Shown: positions 50,223-58,522 of the stretch, in pieces
Numbering within the stretch: position 1 is the stretch's first letter
Layout: every line of letters starts with the position of its first letter
Assembly (NCBI GenBank): GCA_949294095.1
Contig: CASFFZ010000002.1
Coordinates: 1-64,000, forward strand
Direction: 5' to 3'
Length of the DNA: 64,000 bases
DNA from: an uncultured bacterium
GTDB taxonomy: Bacteria; Elusimicrobiota; Elusimicrobia; Elusimicrobiales; Elusimicrobiaceae
The notes under the pieces: model-generated
Seen by the model: the letters and a program-made list of their open reading frames with translations, nothing else
Databases searched by the model: none
What the model was told of the DNA's origin: nothing
Program-made: the position numbers and the translations under genes

Positions 50223-50292
50223 AAAATCTCCCCTGATAGAATAATATAACCAGATTATATAAAATTAGCGGCGCACTTGCCCCGCAACCTGC

Positions 50293-50324
50293 AAAAAAGC
50301 CGCCCCTTTAAACAGGAGCGGCTT
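50293..50324 (-). terminator. Terminator of the DUF1646 transporter gene
   Basis: Minus strand stem AAGCCGC (50324-50318) / GCGGCTT with a run of T (complement of 50293-50298). It lies 19 bases past the stop codon. Confidence 0.8.
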
Positions 50325-50342
50325 GTTGGACAGCAAAGCAAT

Positions 50343-51404
50343 TTATAAAACGGCATTTAAAATTACAAAGAACACCAACATCACCAGCGCGCCCAACGCC
50401 ACGGCGGCTTTGGCCCATTCTTTGCTTTTGATGCCCAGCTTGGAGGCGCAAATAATGTTGGGAATGTTGCCCGGAATCAGCATGCCGCCGGAGATGATTA
50501 AACTCATCAGCAGAAAAGTCAGCGTGCGGGTGCTGATGTCGGGCGTTACTTCAATAGCGGCCAGGGTGGCGTTGTCCAGCACGGCAGATAAGGTGTTAAT
50601 CCAGTACAGCCACCCGGCGGACAAGTGGGAAATGGTCTGCATGGCAAGCGGTTTTAAACCGTCCCCTAAGAATACCAACGCCATTACGAACAAATATACT
50701 TTGGCCGCCCGGATGACGATGCTTTTGACGGAATGTTCATCCTGCCCGGCTTCGGCGGGTTTGGGGCCGGGGGCTTTTTGGATGGGGTTATCCCGAATGG
50801 CGCTGGCTAAACCGGCCATAAAGACAATCCCGCCCAATACAAACCAACCCAAATGGTCAATTAAAAAGAAGAAATCCGCATAGTGCGGCGCGCCGGAAAG
50901 TTTGGAAAGCACCACCGTGCCCAAAGGTTCTCCGATGGAAGTAAGCACGGCCCCCATACCAATGGAAAAACACGCATACACCACCAGTTTTACGCGGCCT
51001 TTTCGCTCCAGCGGCAGCATTACCGCCACTTCCGACAGCACCAGCGCCGCGATAATCGCGGTAATCAAGCTGGACGTAAGCCCCAGCACAAACACAATTC
51101 CAAACAGCGTGCAGCGCAGGCCCAAACCTTTAACGGCTTTTTGCGTTAATTTTTGCAGGTGTTTGTTAAATTTGCGAAATAAAAGCCCCGCCACCAATAC
51201 GGCCACGGTAATTTTAATGGGGTCTTCCAGCGCAGTCAGCACCAGTTGCCCGCTCCAGCTTTTGGAAACGGTTACCGCAAACACGCCGCAGAGAAAAAGA
51301 AAAGCTTCCAGATTTTCTTCCACTTTGTGCACCGTAAGCGGCAAAAAAAGCACAACGGCAATCAGCAAAGACAGCAACGTCGTTTGTACGGCAGAAAGTT
51401 CCAT
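50343..51404 (-). CDS. DUF1646 family predicted cation transporter
   Basis: A 353-residue membrane protein with about ten hydrophobic segments. SIGMGAVLTSIGEPLGTVV and NTLSAVLDNATLAAIEVTPDIS are the paired half-helix motifs of the DUF1646 family, within the ion-transporter superfamily that includes NhaD and ArsB. A central charged loop (KAPGPKPAEAGQDEHSVK) divides the two halves. The ATG at 51404 has GCGAGGT five bases upstream and is preferred over 51422. Sodium or another cation is a plausible substrate, not proven. Confidence 0.85.
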   Translation of the reverse strand: MELSAVQTTLLSLLIAVVLFLPLTVHKVEENLEAFLFLCGVFAVTVSKSWSGQLVLTALEDPIKITVAVLVAGLLFRKFNKHLQKLTQKAVKGLGLRCTLFGIVFVLGLTSSLITAIIAALVLSEVAVMLPLERKGRVKLVVYACFSIGMGAVLTSIGEPLGTVVLSKLSGAPHYADFFFLIDHLGWFVLGGIVFMAGLASAIRDNPIQKAPGPKPAEAGQDEHSVKSIVIRAAKVYLFVMALVFLGDGLKPLAMQTISHLSAGWLYWINTLSAVLDNATLAAIEVTPDISTRTLTFLLMSLIISGGMLIPGNIPNIICASKLGIKSKEWAKAAVALGALVMLVFFVILNAVL

Positions 51405-51483
51405 ATGTACCTCGCTTAGCAAACAGTATGATTTAAAACGAATGATAATTCAATTATATAAAAATTGAAAAACGCTTCGCCGT

Positions 51484-51512
51484 TTGGCTGGGTAAAATAA
51501 ATATGGTAAAAT
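51484..51512 (+). promoter_or_regulatory. Promoter of tRNA-Glu
   Basis: TTGGCT (51484-51489), 17-base spacer, TAAAAT (51507-51512) with extended TGG. The start would fall near 51519, four bases before the tRNA. Confidence 0.7.
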
Positions 51513-51522
51513 AAAAACAGAA

Positions 51523-51596
51523 GTCCCGTTCGTCTAGCGGCCCAGGACGCCGCCCTCTCAAGGCGGAGATCACGAGTTCGAATCTCGTACGGGACG
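51523..51596 (+). tRNA. tRNA-Glu (anticodon CTC)
   Basis: A 74-base cloverleaf. Acceptor GTCCCGT / ACGGGAC; anticodon stem CCGCC/GGCGG with loop CTCTCAA, giving CTC; T arm ACGAG-TTCGAAT-CTCGT; discriminator G. No encoded CCA; seven T residues follow at once. Confidence 0.96.
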
Positions 51597-51607
51597 TTTT
51601 TTTATGT

Positions 51608-51634
51608 TACCCCGCTTTTTGGCGGGGTTTTTTG
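51608..51634 (+). terminator. Terminator of tRNA-Glu
   Basis: ACCCCGC / GCGGGGT stem, TTTTTG loop, T-run. Confidence 0.9.
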
Positions 51635-51658
51635 TTGACGCAATGGACGGAGAAAGGC

Positions 51659-51692
51659 TTGACTCGTTTTTTTTTTTGATACATTGGGACAT
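51659..51692 (+). promoter_or_regulatory. Pilin promoter with an 11-T tract
   Basis: TTGACTCG (51659-51666), T11 (51667-51677), then GATACATTGGGACAT and the ATG at 51693. A -10-like TACATT (51680-51685) is 15 bases from TTGACT. The same arrangement with T8 precedes the pilin gene at 57209. No Shine-Dalgarno. Tract length would set the -35/-10 spacing. Confidence 0.6.
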
Positions 51693-52190
51693 ATGCATAA
51701 ACAGGTTCAAAAAAACATATTTTTATCCGGAACGCGCGGATTTACGCTGATAGAGCTGCTGGTGGTTGTTTTAATTATCGGCATTCTGGCGGCGGTTGCT
51801 TTTCCCAAATACGAGCAGGCGGTTTGGAAAAGCCGTTACGTGCAATTGATGTCGGTGGTGGATCAACTTTCCGAGGCGCAGGAAGTATATTATCTGGCCA
51901 ACGGCGCCTACGATGCTACCGGCGAAAATTTGGATATTGAAAAACCGAAGAAAATGGATTTTTCTTTGTCTTTGGGATTTAATGGCTCGGTGTATGTGGC
52001 ACAAGTAAAAAAGAAACCTCTTTATTACGTTCGTTATCAAAAAGTAAATGGGGGCTGGAGCGGTGTGCGCCAATGCCGCGTAATGGGGGATGATGAAATC
52101 GCTCACAAAGTATGCAGCTCTTTAACCGGCGTGCCCATCCATATGAACGCCGATGACGCCAGCGGATATACATATTACAGATTTCCATAA
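51693..52190 (+). CDS. Type IV pilin-like protein with T-tract promoter
   Basis: A 165-residue prepilin. The leader MHKQVQKNIFLSGTRG is long and basic, cleaved before FTLIELLVVVLIIGILAAVA (Glu5 present). After the helix come KYEQAVWKSRYVQLMSVV and a globular domain with a C-terminal disulfide-like pair (QCRVMG, VCSSL). The N-terminal half, the KSRY block and YYLANGAYDATGENLDI match the pilin at 57209 (YQMANGTYATDAEQLDM), so these two are recent relatives. No assembly genes are nearby. Confidence 0.92.
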   Translation: MHKQVQKNIFLSGTRGFTLIELLVVVLIIGILAAVAFPKYEQAVWKSRYVQLMSVVDQLSEAQEVYYLANGAYDATGENLDIEKPKKMDFSLSLGFNGSVYVAQVKKKPLYYVRYQKVNGGWSGVRQCRVMGDDEIAHKVCSSLTGVPIHMNADDASGYTYYRFP

Positions 52191-52210
52191 ATTCGGCGCT
52201 TTGCTATTTT

Positions 52211-52233
52211 CCCCGCCTCAGGCGGGGTTTTTT
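52211..52233 (+). terminator. Terminator of the second pilin gene
   Basis: CCCCGCC / GGCGGGG stem with a TCA loop and six T. Confidence 0.93.
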
Positions 52234-52269
52234 ATGGGGCGTCTTTGCGTGGTAGCGGGCGTTGTAAAA

Positions 52270-52278
52270 TGGTAAAAT
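52270..52278 (+). promoter_or_regulatory. Extended -10 promoter of ychF
   Basis: TGGTAAAAT (52270-52278), the same extended form as at tRNA-Glu. The start near 52285 leaves a leader of about 40 bases with AAGGAGT before the ATG. Confidence 0.6.
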
Positions 52279-52325
52279 ATAAGTAATTATTCCGTTTTAT
52301 TATTGGTCTAAGGAGTCTGTATTTT

Positions 52326-53399
52326 ATGGAAATTGGTATCGTCGGCCTGCCCAACGTAGGCAAATCCACCCTTTTTAATGCGCTTACCTGCGCCGGAGCG
52401 GAAGCCAGCAACTATCCGTTCTGCACCATTGAGCCCAATGTGGGCATTGTACCCATTCCGGACAAACGCTTGGACAAGCTGTTTGAAATGTTTAAACCGC
52501 CCAAGAAAACAGCCGCATTTATTAAATTTGTGGATATTGCCGGCATCGTCAAAGGGGCGAGCCAAGGCGAAGGGCTGGGCAATAAATTTTTGGCCAATAT
52601 CCGCGAGGTGGACGCGATTATCCACATGGTGCGCTTGTTTGAAGACGAGAACGTAACCCACGTGATGAACTCCGTAGACCCGCTGCGCGATATTGAAATT
52701 ATCAATACCGAGTTGATGCTGGCCGATTTGGAAACGGCCACCAAAGTCTGCGACCGGCTGGCCTCCAACGCCAAAAGCGGCAAGAAAGACGCCGTGGCCG
52801 CGTGGGAACGGATGAAAGAAATTAAAGCCGCGCTGGAAAACGGCAAACCCGTCAGCTCGCTGGGGTTGGAAAAAGACGAACTGAAAGACTACCAATTTCT
52901 AACCGCCAAACCGGTGCTTTACGTGGGCAACAATTCCGAAAAACGCAACGTGCAAAACGCCGAAAAAGTGGCCAGCTACGCGCGGGAAAACGGCGCGGGG
53001 TTTGTGGAGCTGTGCGTGAAGTTTGAAGCCGACATTGCGGAATTTTCGGAAGAAGAAAAGAAGGCTTTTCTGGCCGAAACCGGCAACGATTATACCGGGC
53101 TTGAAAAAATCGTGCGCGAAGGGATGAAACTGTTAAACCTGTGCACGTATTTTACCGCCGGCGAAGAAGTGGAAGTGCGCAGCTGGCTGATACCGGTGGG
53201 CTGCACGGCGCCGCAGGCGGCGGGCAAAATTCACAGCGATTTTGAAAAAGGCTTCATCCGCGCCGACGTGTATACGTTTGACGACCTCGTCAAATACGGC
53301 AGCGAAAAAGCCCTTCGCGAGCACGGGTTAATCCGCTCCGAAGGCAAAGACTATATTGTAAAGGACGGCGACGTTTGCCTGTTTAAAGTAAATGCCTAA
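52326..53399 (+). CDS. ychF: Ribosome-associated GTPase/ATPase YchF
   Basis: A 357-residue OBG-family protein (OLA1/YchF). G1 GLPNVGKSTLFNAL, G3 DIAGIVKGASQGEGLGNKFL and the C-terminal TGS domain (CTYFTAGEEVEVRSWLIPVGCTAPQAAGKIHSDF in part) are present. In place of the G4 NKxD it has the YVGNNSE segment, as expected for this ATP-preferring family. Binds ribosomes and is linked to stress response. Its last eight bases overlap the next gene. Confidence 0.97.
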   Translation: MEIGIVGLPNVGKSTLFNALTCAGAEASNYPFCTIEPNVGIVPIPDKRLDKLFEMFKPPKKTAAFIKFVDIAGIVKGASQGEGLGNKFLANIREVDAIIHMVRLFEDENVTHVMNSVDPLRDIEIINTELMLADLETATKVCDRLASNAKSGKKDAVAAWERMKEIKAALENGKPVSSLGLEKDELKDYQFLTAKPVLYVGNNSEKRNVQNAEKVASYARENGAGFVELCVKFEADIAEFSEEEKKAFLAETGNDYTGLEKIVREGMKLLNLCTYFTAGEEVEVRSWLIPVGCTAPQAAGKIHSDFEKGFIRADVYTFDDLVKYGSEKALREHGLIRSEGKDYIVKDGDVCLFKVNA

Positions 53400-54612
53400 G
53401 ATGACCTGCTCCCATTTCGGCCAATGCGGCGGCTGCGCGCTGCTGGACTTGCCTTACGAAGAACAAGTCGCCCGGAAACGGGCCAAGCTGCAGCAAACGC
53501 TGAGCGATTTTTGGACGGGAGACATCCCCGTTACCGTAACGGACGACCCGAAAAACTTTCGCAACAAGGTGGAGCTGGGCTTTTGCCACCAGGTAAAATG
53601 GCGTCCCGATTACGACAAAAAAGACCCCGCCAACAAAACCCGCCCGCTGGAGTTTGAAAATGCCCTGGGTTTTAAGCTAAAAGGCCGCTGGGACAGAGCG
53701 GTGGACATTACCGAATGCGTCTTGTTTAACGATAAACTAATTCCGCTTCTAAATGCCATCCGCGCCTGGGCCAAGGCCGAAAATTTGGACTATTATGACC
53801 AGCGCAAACACACCGGCGTGCTGCGCCACCTGATGGTGCGCGAAGGCAAAAACACCGGCGAAGAAATTGTGGTGCTGTTCGTAACGGACGATTTTAACGA
53901 AAAAACATTTGTACAGGCCGTACAAAGCGTTTTGCCGCAGGCCAACATCATGGCGGCAGTCAACACCGGGCTGGCCGATACGGCGGCGCCGGAATCGCTG
54001 CGGGTGCTGAAGGGAAAAGACCATATTTTTGAAAAAATCTTTTTGACCGACGCGTCCGGCAAAACCGAACGCGAGGTAATTTTCCAGCTTTCGCCGCAGT
54101 CCTTTTTCCAAACCAACACCCTCACCGCGCAAAAAATGTATTCCCGCGTGCGGCGCGTGGTCAAGGCGTTGGCGCCCAAACGTATTTATGATTTGTACGG
54201 CGGGGCGGGCAGTTTTTCGCTTTCCTGCGCCGACTTATGCGAAAAAAGCATTTGCGTGGAAAGCGTGGCCCCCGCCATTTACAACGGGATTGAAAACGCC
54301 AAGCTAAACGGCGTAAGCAATGTGCAGTTTTTCTGCTCCAAAGTGGAAGATTTCGTCAAACAACACCCCATTGAGCGCAAAGACGCGCTGATTATTTTGG
54401 ATCCGCCCCGCGGCGGAATGCACCCCAAAGCGGCCAAGGCGGTGGCGGAGTCGGGCGTGGAGCGGGTGCTCTATATTTCCTGCAATCCGGTTACCTTGGC
54501 GGCCGACCTTAAAATTCTCACGCCGCATTACGACATTTTGCAGGTAGAAGCGTTTGACTTCTTTCCGCACAGCGAACATATTGAAACCTTTGTTCAGATG
54601 AAATTAAAATAA
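53392..54612 (+). CDS. 23S rRNA (uracil-5-)-methyltransferase, TrmA/RlmD family
   Basis: A 406-residue RNA m5U methyltransferase. The N-terminus has an iron-sulfur pattern CSHFGQCGGC plus a further Cys in DITECVLFN. The SAM motif is YDLYGGAGSFSLSCADL; PPRGGMHPKAAKAV and VLYISCNPVTLAADL carry the catalytic cysteine. It lacks an N-terminal TRAM domain, like RlmC. Rings in U1939 or U747 are likely targets; the exact site is open. Start at 53392, or Met at 53401. Confidence 0.9.
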   Translation: MPKMTCSHFGQCGGCALLDLPYEEQVARKRAKLQQTLSDFWTGDIPVTVTDDPKNFRNKVELGFCHQVKWRPDYDKKDPANKTRPLEFENALGFKLKGRWDRAVDITECVLFNDKLIPLLNAIRAWAKAENLDYYDQRKHTGVLRHLMVREGKNTGEEIVVLFVTDDFNEKTFVQAVQSVLPQANIMAAVNTGLADTAAPESLRVLKGKDHIFEKIFLTDASGKTEREVIFQLSPQSFFQTNTLTAQKMYSRVRRVVKALAPKRIYDLYGGAGSFSLSCADLCEKSICVESVAPAIYNGIENAKLNGVSNVQFFCSKVEDFVKQHPIERKDALIILDPPRGGMHPKAAKAVAESGVERVLYISCNPVTLAADLKILTPHYDILQVEAFDFFPHSEHIETFVQMKLK

Positions 54613-54663
54613 CCGGGCGGGGCGCGTATGCCGTGCATGCCGCCGGCCCGCAGCAGGATAGTT

Positions 54664-57138
54664 ATGGATTTGCAAGACGCTTTAAAATCATTAAACCCCC
54701 AGCAGTTGGAAGCCGTCAATTACGACGGCGGCCCGTGCCTGATTGTGGCCGGGGCCGGCACCGGCAAAACCAAAACGCTGACGACCAAAATCGCCAAGCT
54801 GATTGCCGACGGCTACCACCCGGGGCGTATTTTGGCGGTAACGTTTACCAATAAGGCCGCCCAGGAAATGCGCGAACGCGTGGAAGCGTTGGTGCCCGGA
54901 ACGGGCAACCGCGTGTGGATTCACACGTTTCACTCGTTCGGCGTGCGTTTGCTGCGCCAGAACGCGCAGGCGCTGGGTCTTTCGCGCGATTTCGCCATTT
55001 ACGACGATTCCGACCAGAAAAAAGTGGTCAGCCTGATTTTGGAACAAATGGGCATTAAAGACCCTAAAAAAGAGATCAATCAAATCGTCAGCCTAATTTC
55101 CCGCGCCAAGGACGATATGGTCTCGCCCGATACGATGATGCAAAGCGCCACGGCCAGCGGATTGGATTTTAAAATCCGCGCGGCCGAAGTCTACCGCCGC
55201 TACGAGCAAAAACTCAAGGAAGCGGGCGCGCTGGATTTTGGCGATTTACTCGTCAAAACCGTTGTTTTGCTGCGCGGCCACGAAGACGTCCGCAACTATT
55301 ACCAGGATTTTTTCCAATACATCTTGGTGGACGAATACCAGGACACCAACCACACCCAATACCTAATTACCAAAATGCTGGCCGCCAAACGCCGCAAACT
55401 GTGCGTAGTGGGCGACCCCGACCAGAGCATCTATTCCTGGCGCGGGGCCAATATCCGCAATATCTTGGAGTTTGAAAAAGACTTCCAAGACGTAAAAACC
55501 ATTACCTTGGAACAAAACTACCGTTCCACCAAGGCCATTTTGGATGCGTCCAACCGCCTGATTACCAAGAACAAAAAACGCAAAGAAAAAAATCTTTTTA
55601 CCGATAAATCCCAAGGCGACCCCATTGAAGTGCGCGAACTGATGAGCGAAGGCGACGAAGCCCGCTGGGTCAGCCAGAACATCAAGGCTTTGGTCAACGA
55701 AGGGGCGAGCCTGAAGGAAATTGCCGTTTTCTACCGTACCAACGCCCAGAGCCGCAGCTTTGAAGATTCGTTCCGCCGTTACCAAATTCCCTACCGCCTG
55801 GTGGGAACGGTGCGCTTCTACGACCGCAAAGAAATCAAAGACATTATGTGCTACGCCCGCATGCTGGTCAACCCGGCCGACAACGTAAGCCTCTTGCGCA
55901 TTATCAATACGCCTACGCGCGGGCTGGGCAAGGTGGCGCAGGAGCGGTTGCTGGCGTATGCCGAAAACAACCACGTTTCCCTGTATGACGCGTTAAAAAA
56001 CGCGGCCTATGTGCCGGGGCTTAGCGCGGCGGCGGTTAAAGCGGCGGTCAAGCTGGTGCAGCTGTTTGAAAATTGGCGCGGCGACATGCTGCTGACCGAT
56101 CCGGCGGATATCTTCCATAAGATTATGCTGGAATCCGGGTATATGGACGCCGTAAAAGCCGAACTGGAAAAAGACCCCGAAGCCGAAAGCCGCCTGCAAA
56201 ACTTGGACGCCTTGATCAACGCCGTAAAAGAATACGAAGAGCGCTGCCAAAAAGGGGAAAAAGAACCTTCGGTAGCGGATTTTTTGCAGGAAATTTCGCT
56301 TTTGTCGGGGGAGGACGATTCGCAGGCGGACGAAAACGGCGCCGTTACGCTGATGACGGTGCACCTGGCCAAAGGGTTGGAGTTTAACAATGTTTTTGTA
56401 ACCGGGTTGGAAGAAAATTTGTTCCCCATCGGGCGCGACAATGAAGACGACCTGGAAGAAGAACGCCGCCTGTGCTACGTAGCCATGACGCGCGCGCGCG
56501 AAAGACTCTTTTTAACCTATGCCCGCACCCGGCGCAAATTCGGGCAGCTGCAGGACAATTTGCCTTCGCGTTTTTTGTTTGAAAGCGGTCTTTTGGACGA
56601 AAGCGAAGTGCAGGAAGCCCGCGCCTCCCAACCGCGCTATACCGATTACCATTCCCGCTACGGCCTTTACGGCGCTGGGGCGGGCGGTTCCTATTCCGGC
56701 GGCCATTACGGCGGCGGATATGCGCGCGGCAAAAATAATTTTGGCGCCAACCGCTACCAAACCTTTGAAGGGTATGCCTCTAAGAGCCGTTTTCAAAAAC
56801 GCTATGACGCGGACGGCTATGAAATCCAGGAAGACGACGATTTGGACTATACGTCTTCCTCTTACGGCGGTTCTTCCGGGTTGGGCTCGCTGTATGCAAA
56901 GCCTTCTTTTTCCCGCCCGGCCTCTTCGCCCTCTTCCGCTTCGCAAGAGGCGGCCACTCCGCCCGCCCAGAAAAACGGCGAACCCGCCGTGGGGGGATTG
57001 GTCAAGCACGGGGTGTTTGGGCAGGGGAAAATCGTGTCTATCGCCGGCTCGGGCGACAGCGCCAAAATTACCGTCTTGTTTGGCAACGGCGTGCGGCGCA
57101 CGTTTATGCTCAAGTTCGCCCCGCTGGAGCTGTTGTAG
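54664..57138 (+). CDS. pcrA: ATP-dependent DNA helicase PcrA/UvrD
   Basis: An 824-residue superfamily 1 helicase. Walker A AGAGTGKTKTL, motif Ia VTFTNKAAQEM, motif II VDEYQDTN, motif III GDPDQSIYSWRGA, motif IV EQNYRSTKAIL, motif V TVHLAKGLEF and motif VI VAMTRARERL are all intact. A Gly/Tyr/Ser-rich low-complexity stretch (about 680-775) precedes a C-terminal tudor-like domain (VKHGVFGQGKIVSI) that contacts RNA polymerase in PcrA. The ATG at 54664 fits homologues; the upstream 54628 start adds an unlikely tail. Confidence 0.97.
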   Translation: MDLQDALKSLNPQQLEAVNYDGGPCLIVAGAGTGKTKTLTTKIAKLIADGYHPGRILAVTFTNKAAQEMRERVEALVPGTGNRVWIHTFHSFGVRLLRQNAQALGLSRDFAIYDDSDQKKVVSLILEQMGIKDPKKEINQIVSLISRAKDDMVSPDTMMQSATASGLDFKIRAAEVYRRYEQKLKEAGALDFGDLLVKTVVLLRGHEDVRNYYQDFFQYILVDEYQDTNHTQYLITKMLAAKRRKLCVVGDPDQSIYSWRGANIRNILEFEKDFQDVKTITLEQNYRSTKAILDASNRLITKNKKRKEKNLFTDKSQGDPIEVRELMSEGDEARWVSQNIKALVNEGASLKEIAVFYRTNAQSRSFEDSFRRYQIPYRLVGTVRFYDRKEIKDIMCYARMLVNPADNVSLLRIINTPTRGLGKVAQERLLAYAENNHVSLYDALKNAAYVPGLSAAAVKAAVKLVQLFENWRGDMLLTDPADIFHKIMLESGYMDAVKAELEKDPEAESRLQNLDALINAVKEYEERCQKGEKEPSVADFLQEISLLSGEDDSQADENGAVTLMTVHLAKGLEFNNVFVTGLEENLFPIGRDNEDDLEEERRLCYVAMTRARERLFLTYARTRRKFGQLQDNLPSRFLFESGLLDESEVQEARASQPRYTDYHSRYGLYGAGAGGSYSGGHYGGGYARGKNNFGANRYQTFEGYASKSRFQKRYDADGYEIQEDDDLDYTSSSYGGSSGLGSLYAKPSFSRPASSPSSASQEAATPPAQKNGEPAVGGLVKHGVFGQGKIVSIAGSGDSAKITVLFGNGVRRTFMLKFAPLELL

Positions 57139-57178
57139 TTTTTTTGCAGCCGATTGAAACGGGTTGAGGCGCAATGCC

Positions 57179-57208
57179 TTGACTCGTTTTTTTTGATAAA
57201 TTTTCCAT
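57179..57208 (+). promoter_or_regulatory. Pilin promoter with an 8-T tract
   Basis: TTGACTCG (57179-57186), T8 (57187-57194), GATAAATTTTCCAT and the ATG at 57209. The -10-like TAAATT (57197-57202) lies 12 bases from TTGACT, three fewer than in its counterpart at 51659, exactly the difference in T-tract length. It ends six bases before the ATG and there is no Shine-Dalgarno. Confidence 0.6.
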
Positions 57209-57712
57209 ATGCAAGAAATTTATCAAAAACCCTTCCTCGGCGGGAAAAACGCTGGATTTACGCTCATAGAGCTGTTAGTGGTGGTATTAATTATCGGCAT
57301 ATTGGCCGCGGTGGCCTTGCCACAGTACCTATATGCAGTCAATAAAAGCCGCTATCAGGAAGCGGTTTTGTTGGTGGAGCGAATTTATCAGGCGCAAAAA
57401 CTGTATCAAATGGCGAACGGAACATATGCGACCGACGCCGAACAGTTGGATATGGATATTCCCCCTCAGTTTACGGTATCCGGCACTATTTTAACTTCTC
57501 CGGAGTTTTCGTGCAGCATCAGTCATGTGTATTGTGTGTTTAGAAAGGGAAATTTACAAAGCGTTGCTTATAATCATGCACTCAGCCACGGGCGCAGGGA
57601 ATGCAATGTGTTTAACTTTTCCATTCAATCGGCCCACGCTTTTTGTAAAAAATACAGTGGGAAAAACGAATATACTACTTATGGCGCATGGAGCGTTTAT
57701 ACACTGGATTGA
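57209..57712 (+). CDS. Type IV pilin-like protein with T-tract promoter, second copy
   Basis: A 167-residue prepilin. Leader MQEIYQKPFLGGKNAG, cleaved before FTLIELLVVVLIIGILAAVA. The mature stalk shares the NKSRYQEAVLLVERI block with the pilin at 51693. The globular part has four cysteines (FSCSISHVYCVF, RECNVF, AFCKKYS), more than the other two, so its disulfide pattern differs. It follows pcrA by 70 bases under its own promoter and is followed by a strong terminator. Confidence 0.92.
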   Translation: MQEIYQKPFLGGKNAGFTLIELLVVVLIIGILAAVALPQYLYAVNKSRYQEAVLLVERIYQAQKLYQMANGTYATDAEQLDMDIPPQFTVSGTILTSPEFSCSISHVYCVFRKGNLQSVAYNHALSHGRRECNVFNFSIQSAHAFCKKYSGKNEYTTYGAWSVYTLD

Positions 57713-57728
57713 CAGAAAAGTACGCCTC

Positions 57729-57766
57729 AAAAACGCCCCGTTTCATCAAAACGGGGCGTTTTTTTA
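57729..57766. terminator. Bidirectional terminator after the third pilin gene
   Basis: Long 14-15-bp stem AAAACGCCCCGTTT / AAAACGGGGCGTTTT, loop CATC. It serves the forward pilin and the minus-strand CD225-like gene. Confidence 0.94.
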
Positions 57767-57778
57767 AAGCCGTGTTGT

Positions 57779-58132
57779 TTACGCGGCGGCCAGCATGGCG
57801 GTTAAAAAGGCGATAATCGTGCCGCCGAAAAAGATGACCAGCAAAAGCGGTATCAGCGCAATAATTACCGTCAGCCAGCCGCAAAAACCGGCCCACCAAG
57901 CCACGCGTTGGGCTTCTTCCATTCTGCCGTCGCGGGCCCAATCCTGCGCGCGCAGCGATAAAATCAGCGCGGCCAAAGCAATCGGTATCGTAAAAAAGCC
58001 CGTAAAGCAAGATAAAATAACCGCTACAAGGGACAGGGTAAAGCGGCTGTTTAAACAGCCTTCCCCGTTTAAGCCGCATTTGTAGTCGTCCGTATTTTTG
58101 GCGTGCGGCGCCGTTTCTTTTTCTTCTGTCAT
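57779..58132 (-). CDS. CD225/dispanin-like small membrane protein
   Basis: A 117-residue protein with an acidic, cysteine-containing N-terminus (YKCGLNGEGCLNSRF) and two hydrophobic segments separated by a short charged loop (SLRAQDWARDGRMEEAQRVAWWAGFCGWLTV). This two-helix layout with the W-A-x-G-R-x-x-E-A-Q-R loop resembles bacterial CD225/dispanin domains; function unknown. GGAAGGGGGTTGT precedes the ATG at 58132, which is preferred over 58192. Confidence 0.7.
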   Translation of the reverse strand: MTEEKETAPHAKNTDDYKCGLNGEGCLNSRFTLSLVAVILSCFTGFFTIPIALAALILSLRAQDWARDGRMEEAQRVAWWAGFCGWLTVIIALIPLLLVIFFGGTIIAFLTAMLAAA

Positions 58133-58239
58133 ACAACCCCCTTCCGTCGGGCATTTCCGGGCGGGACGCACAGATCCGCTGCGGGTAGCCAAACGGCCAC
58201 ATTATTATATAAAATATACTTTCAAAGGGAGCATTTTAT

Positions 58240-58521
58240 ATGGAAATAACTAAAAAAGATGTAGAGCTTGCCGCCAAGCTGGCCAAGATGCGCGTCAGCG
58301 AGCAGGAAGCTTCCATTTATCAAGCCCAGCTGGAAGCCCTTTTTAAATGGGTGGCGGAACTGTCCGCCGTGAATACCGATGCCGTAAAATTAACCAACGT
58401 AAACCACTGTGCGCATATGCGCCCGGACGTTACTTCTTCCGACCCGGCGTTGGCGGAAGAATTGCGCCACGCGTTTGATGAAGAACAAGACCAGTGCGCC
58501 AAGGTGAAAAAGGTATTGTAA
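58240..58521 (+). CDS. gatC: Asp/Glu-tRNA amidotransferase subunit C
   Basis: A 93-residue GatC, the chaperone-like linker of the GatCAB amidotransferase that makes Gln-tRNA(Gln) or Asn-tRNA(Asn). It opens EITKKDVELAAKLAKMRVSEQEASIYQAQLEALFKWV, typical of the family; the C-terminal wrap around GatA is present. AAAGGGAGCATTTTAT precedes the ATG. gatA starts one base after its stop. gatB is not adjacent. Confidence 0.93.
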   Translation: MEITKKDVELAAKLAKMRVSEQEASIYQAQLEALFKWVAELSAVNTDAVKLTNVNHCAHMRPDVTSSDPALAEELRHAFDEEQDQCAKVKKVL

Positions 58522-58522
58522 T

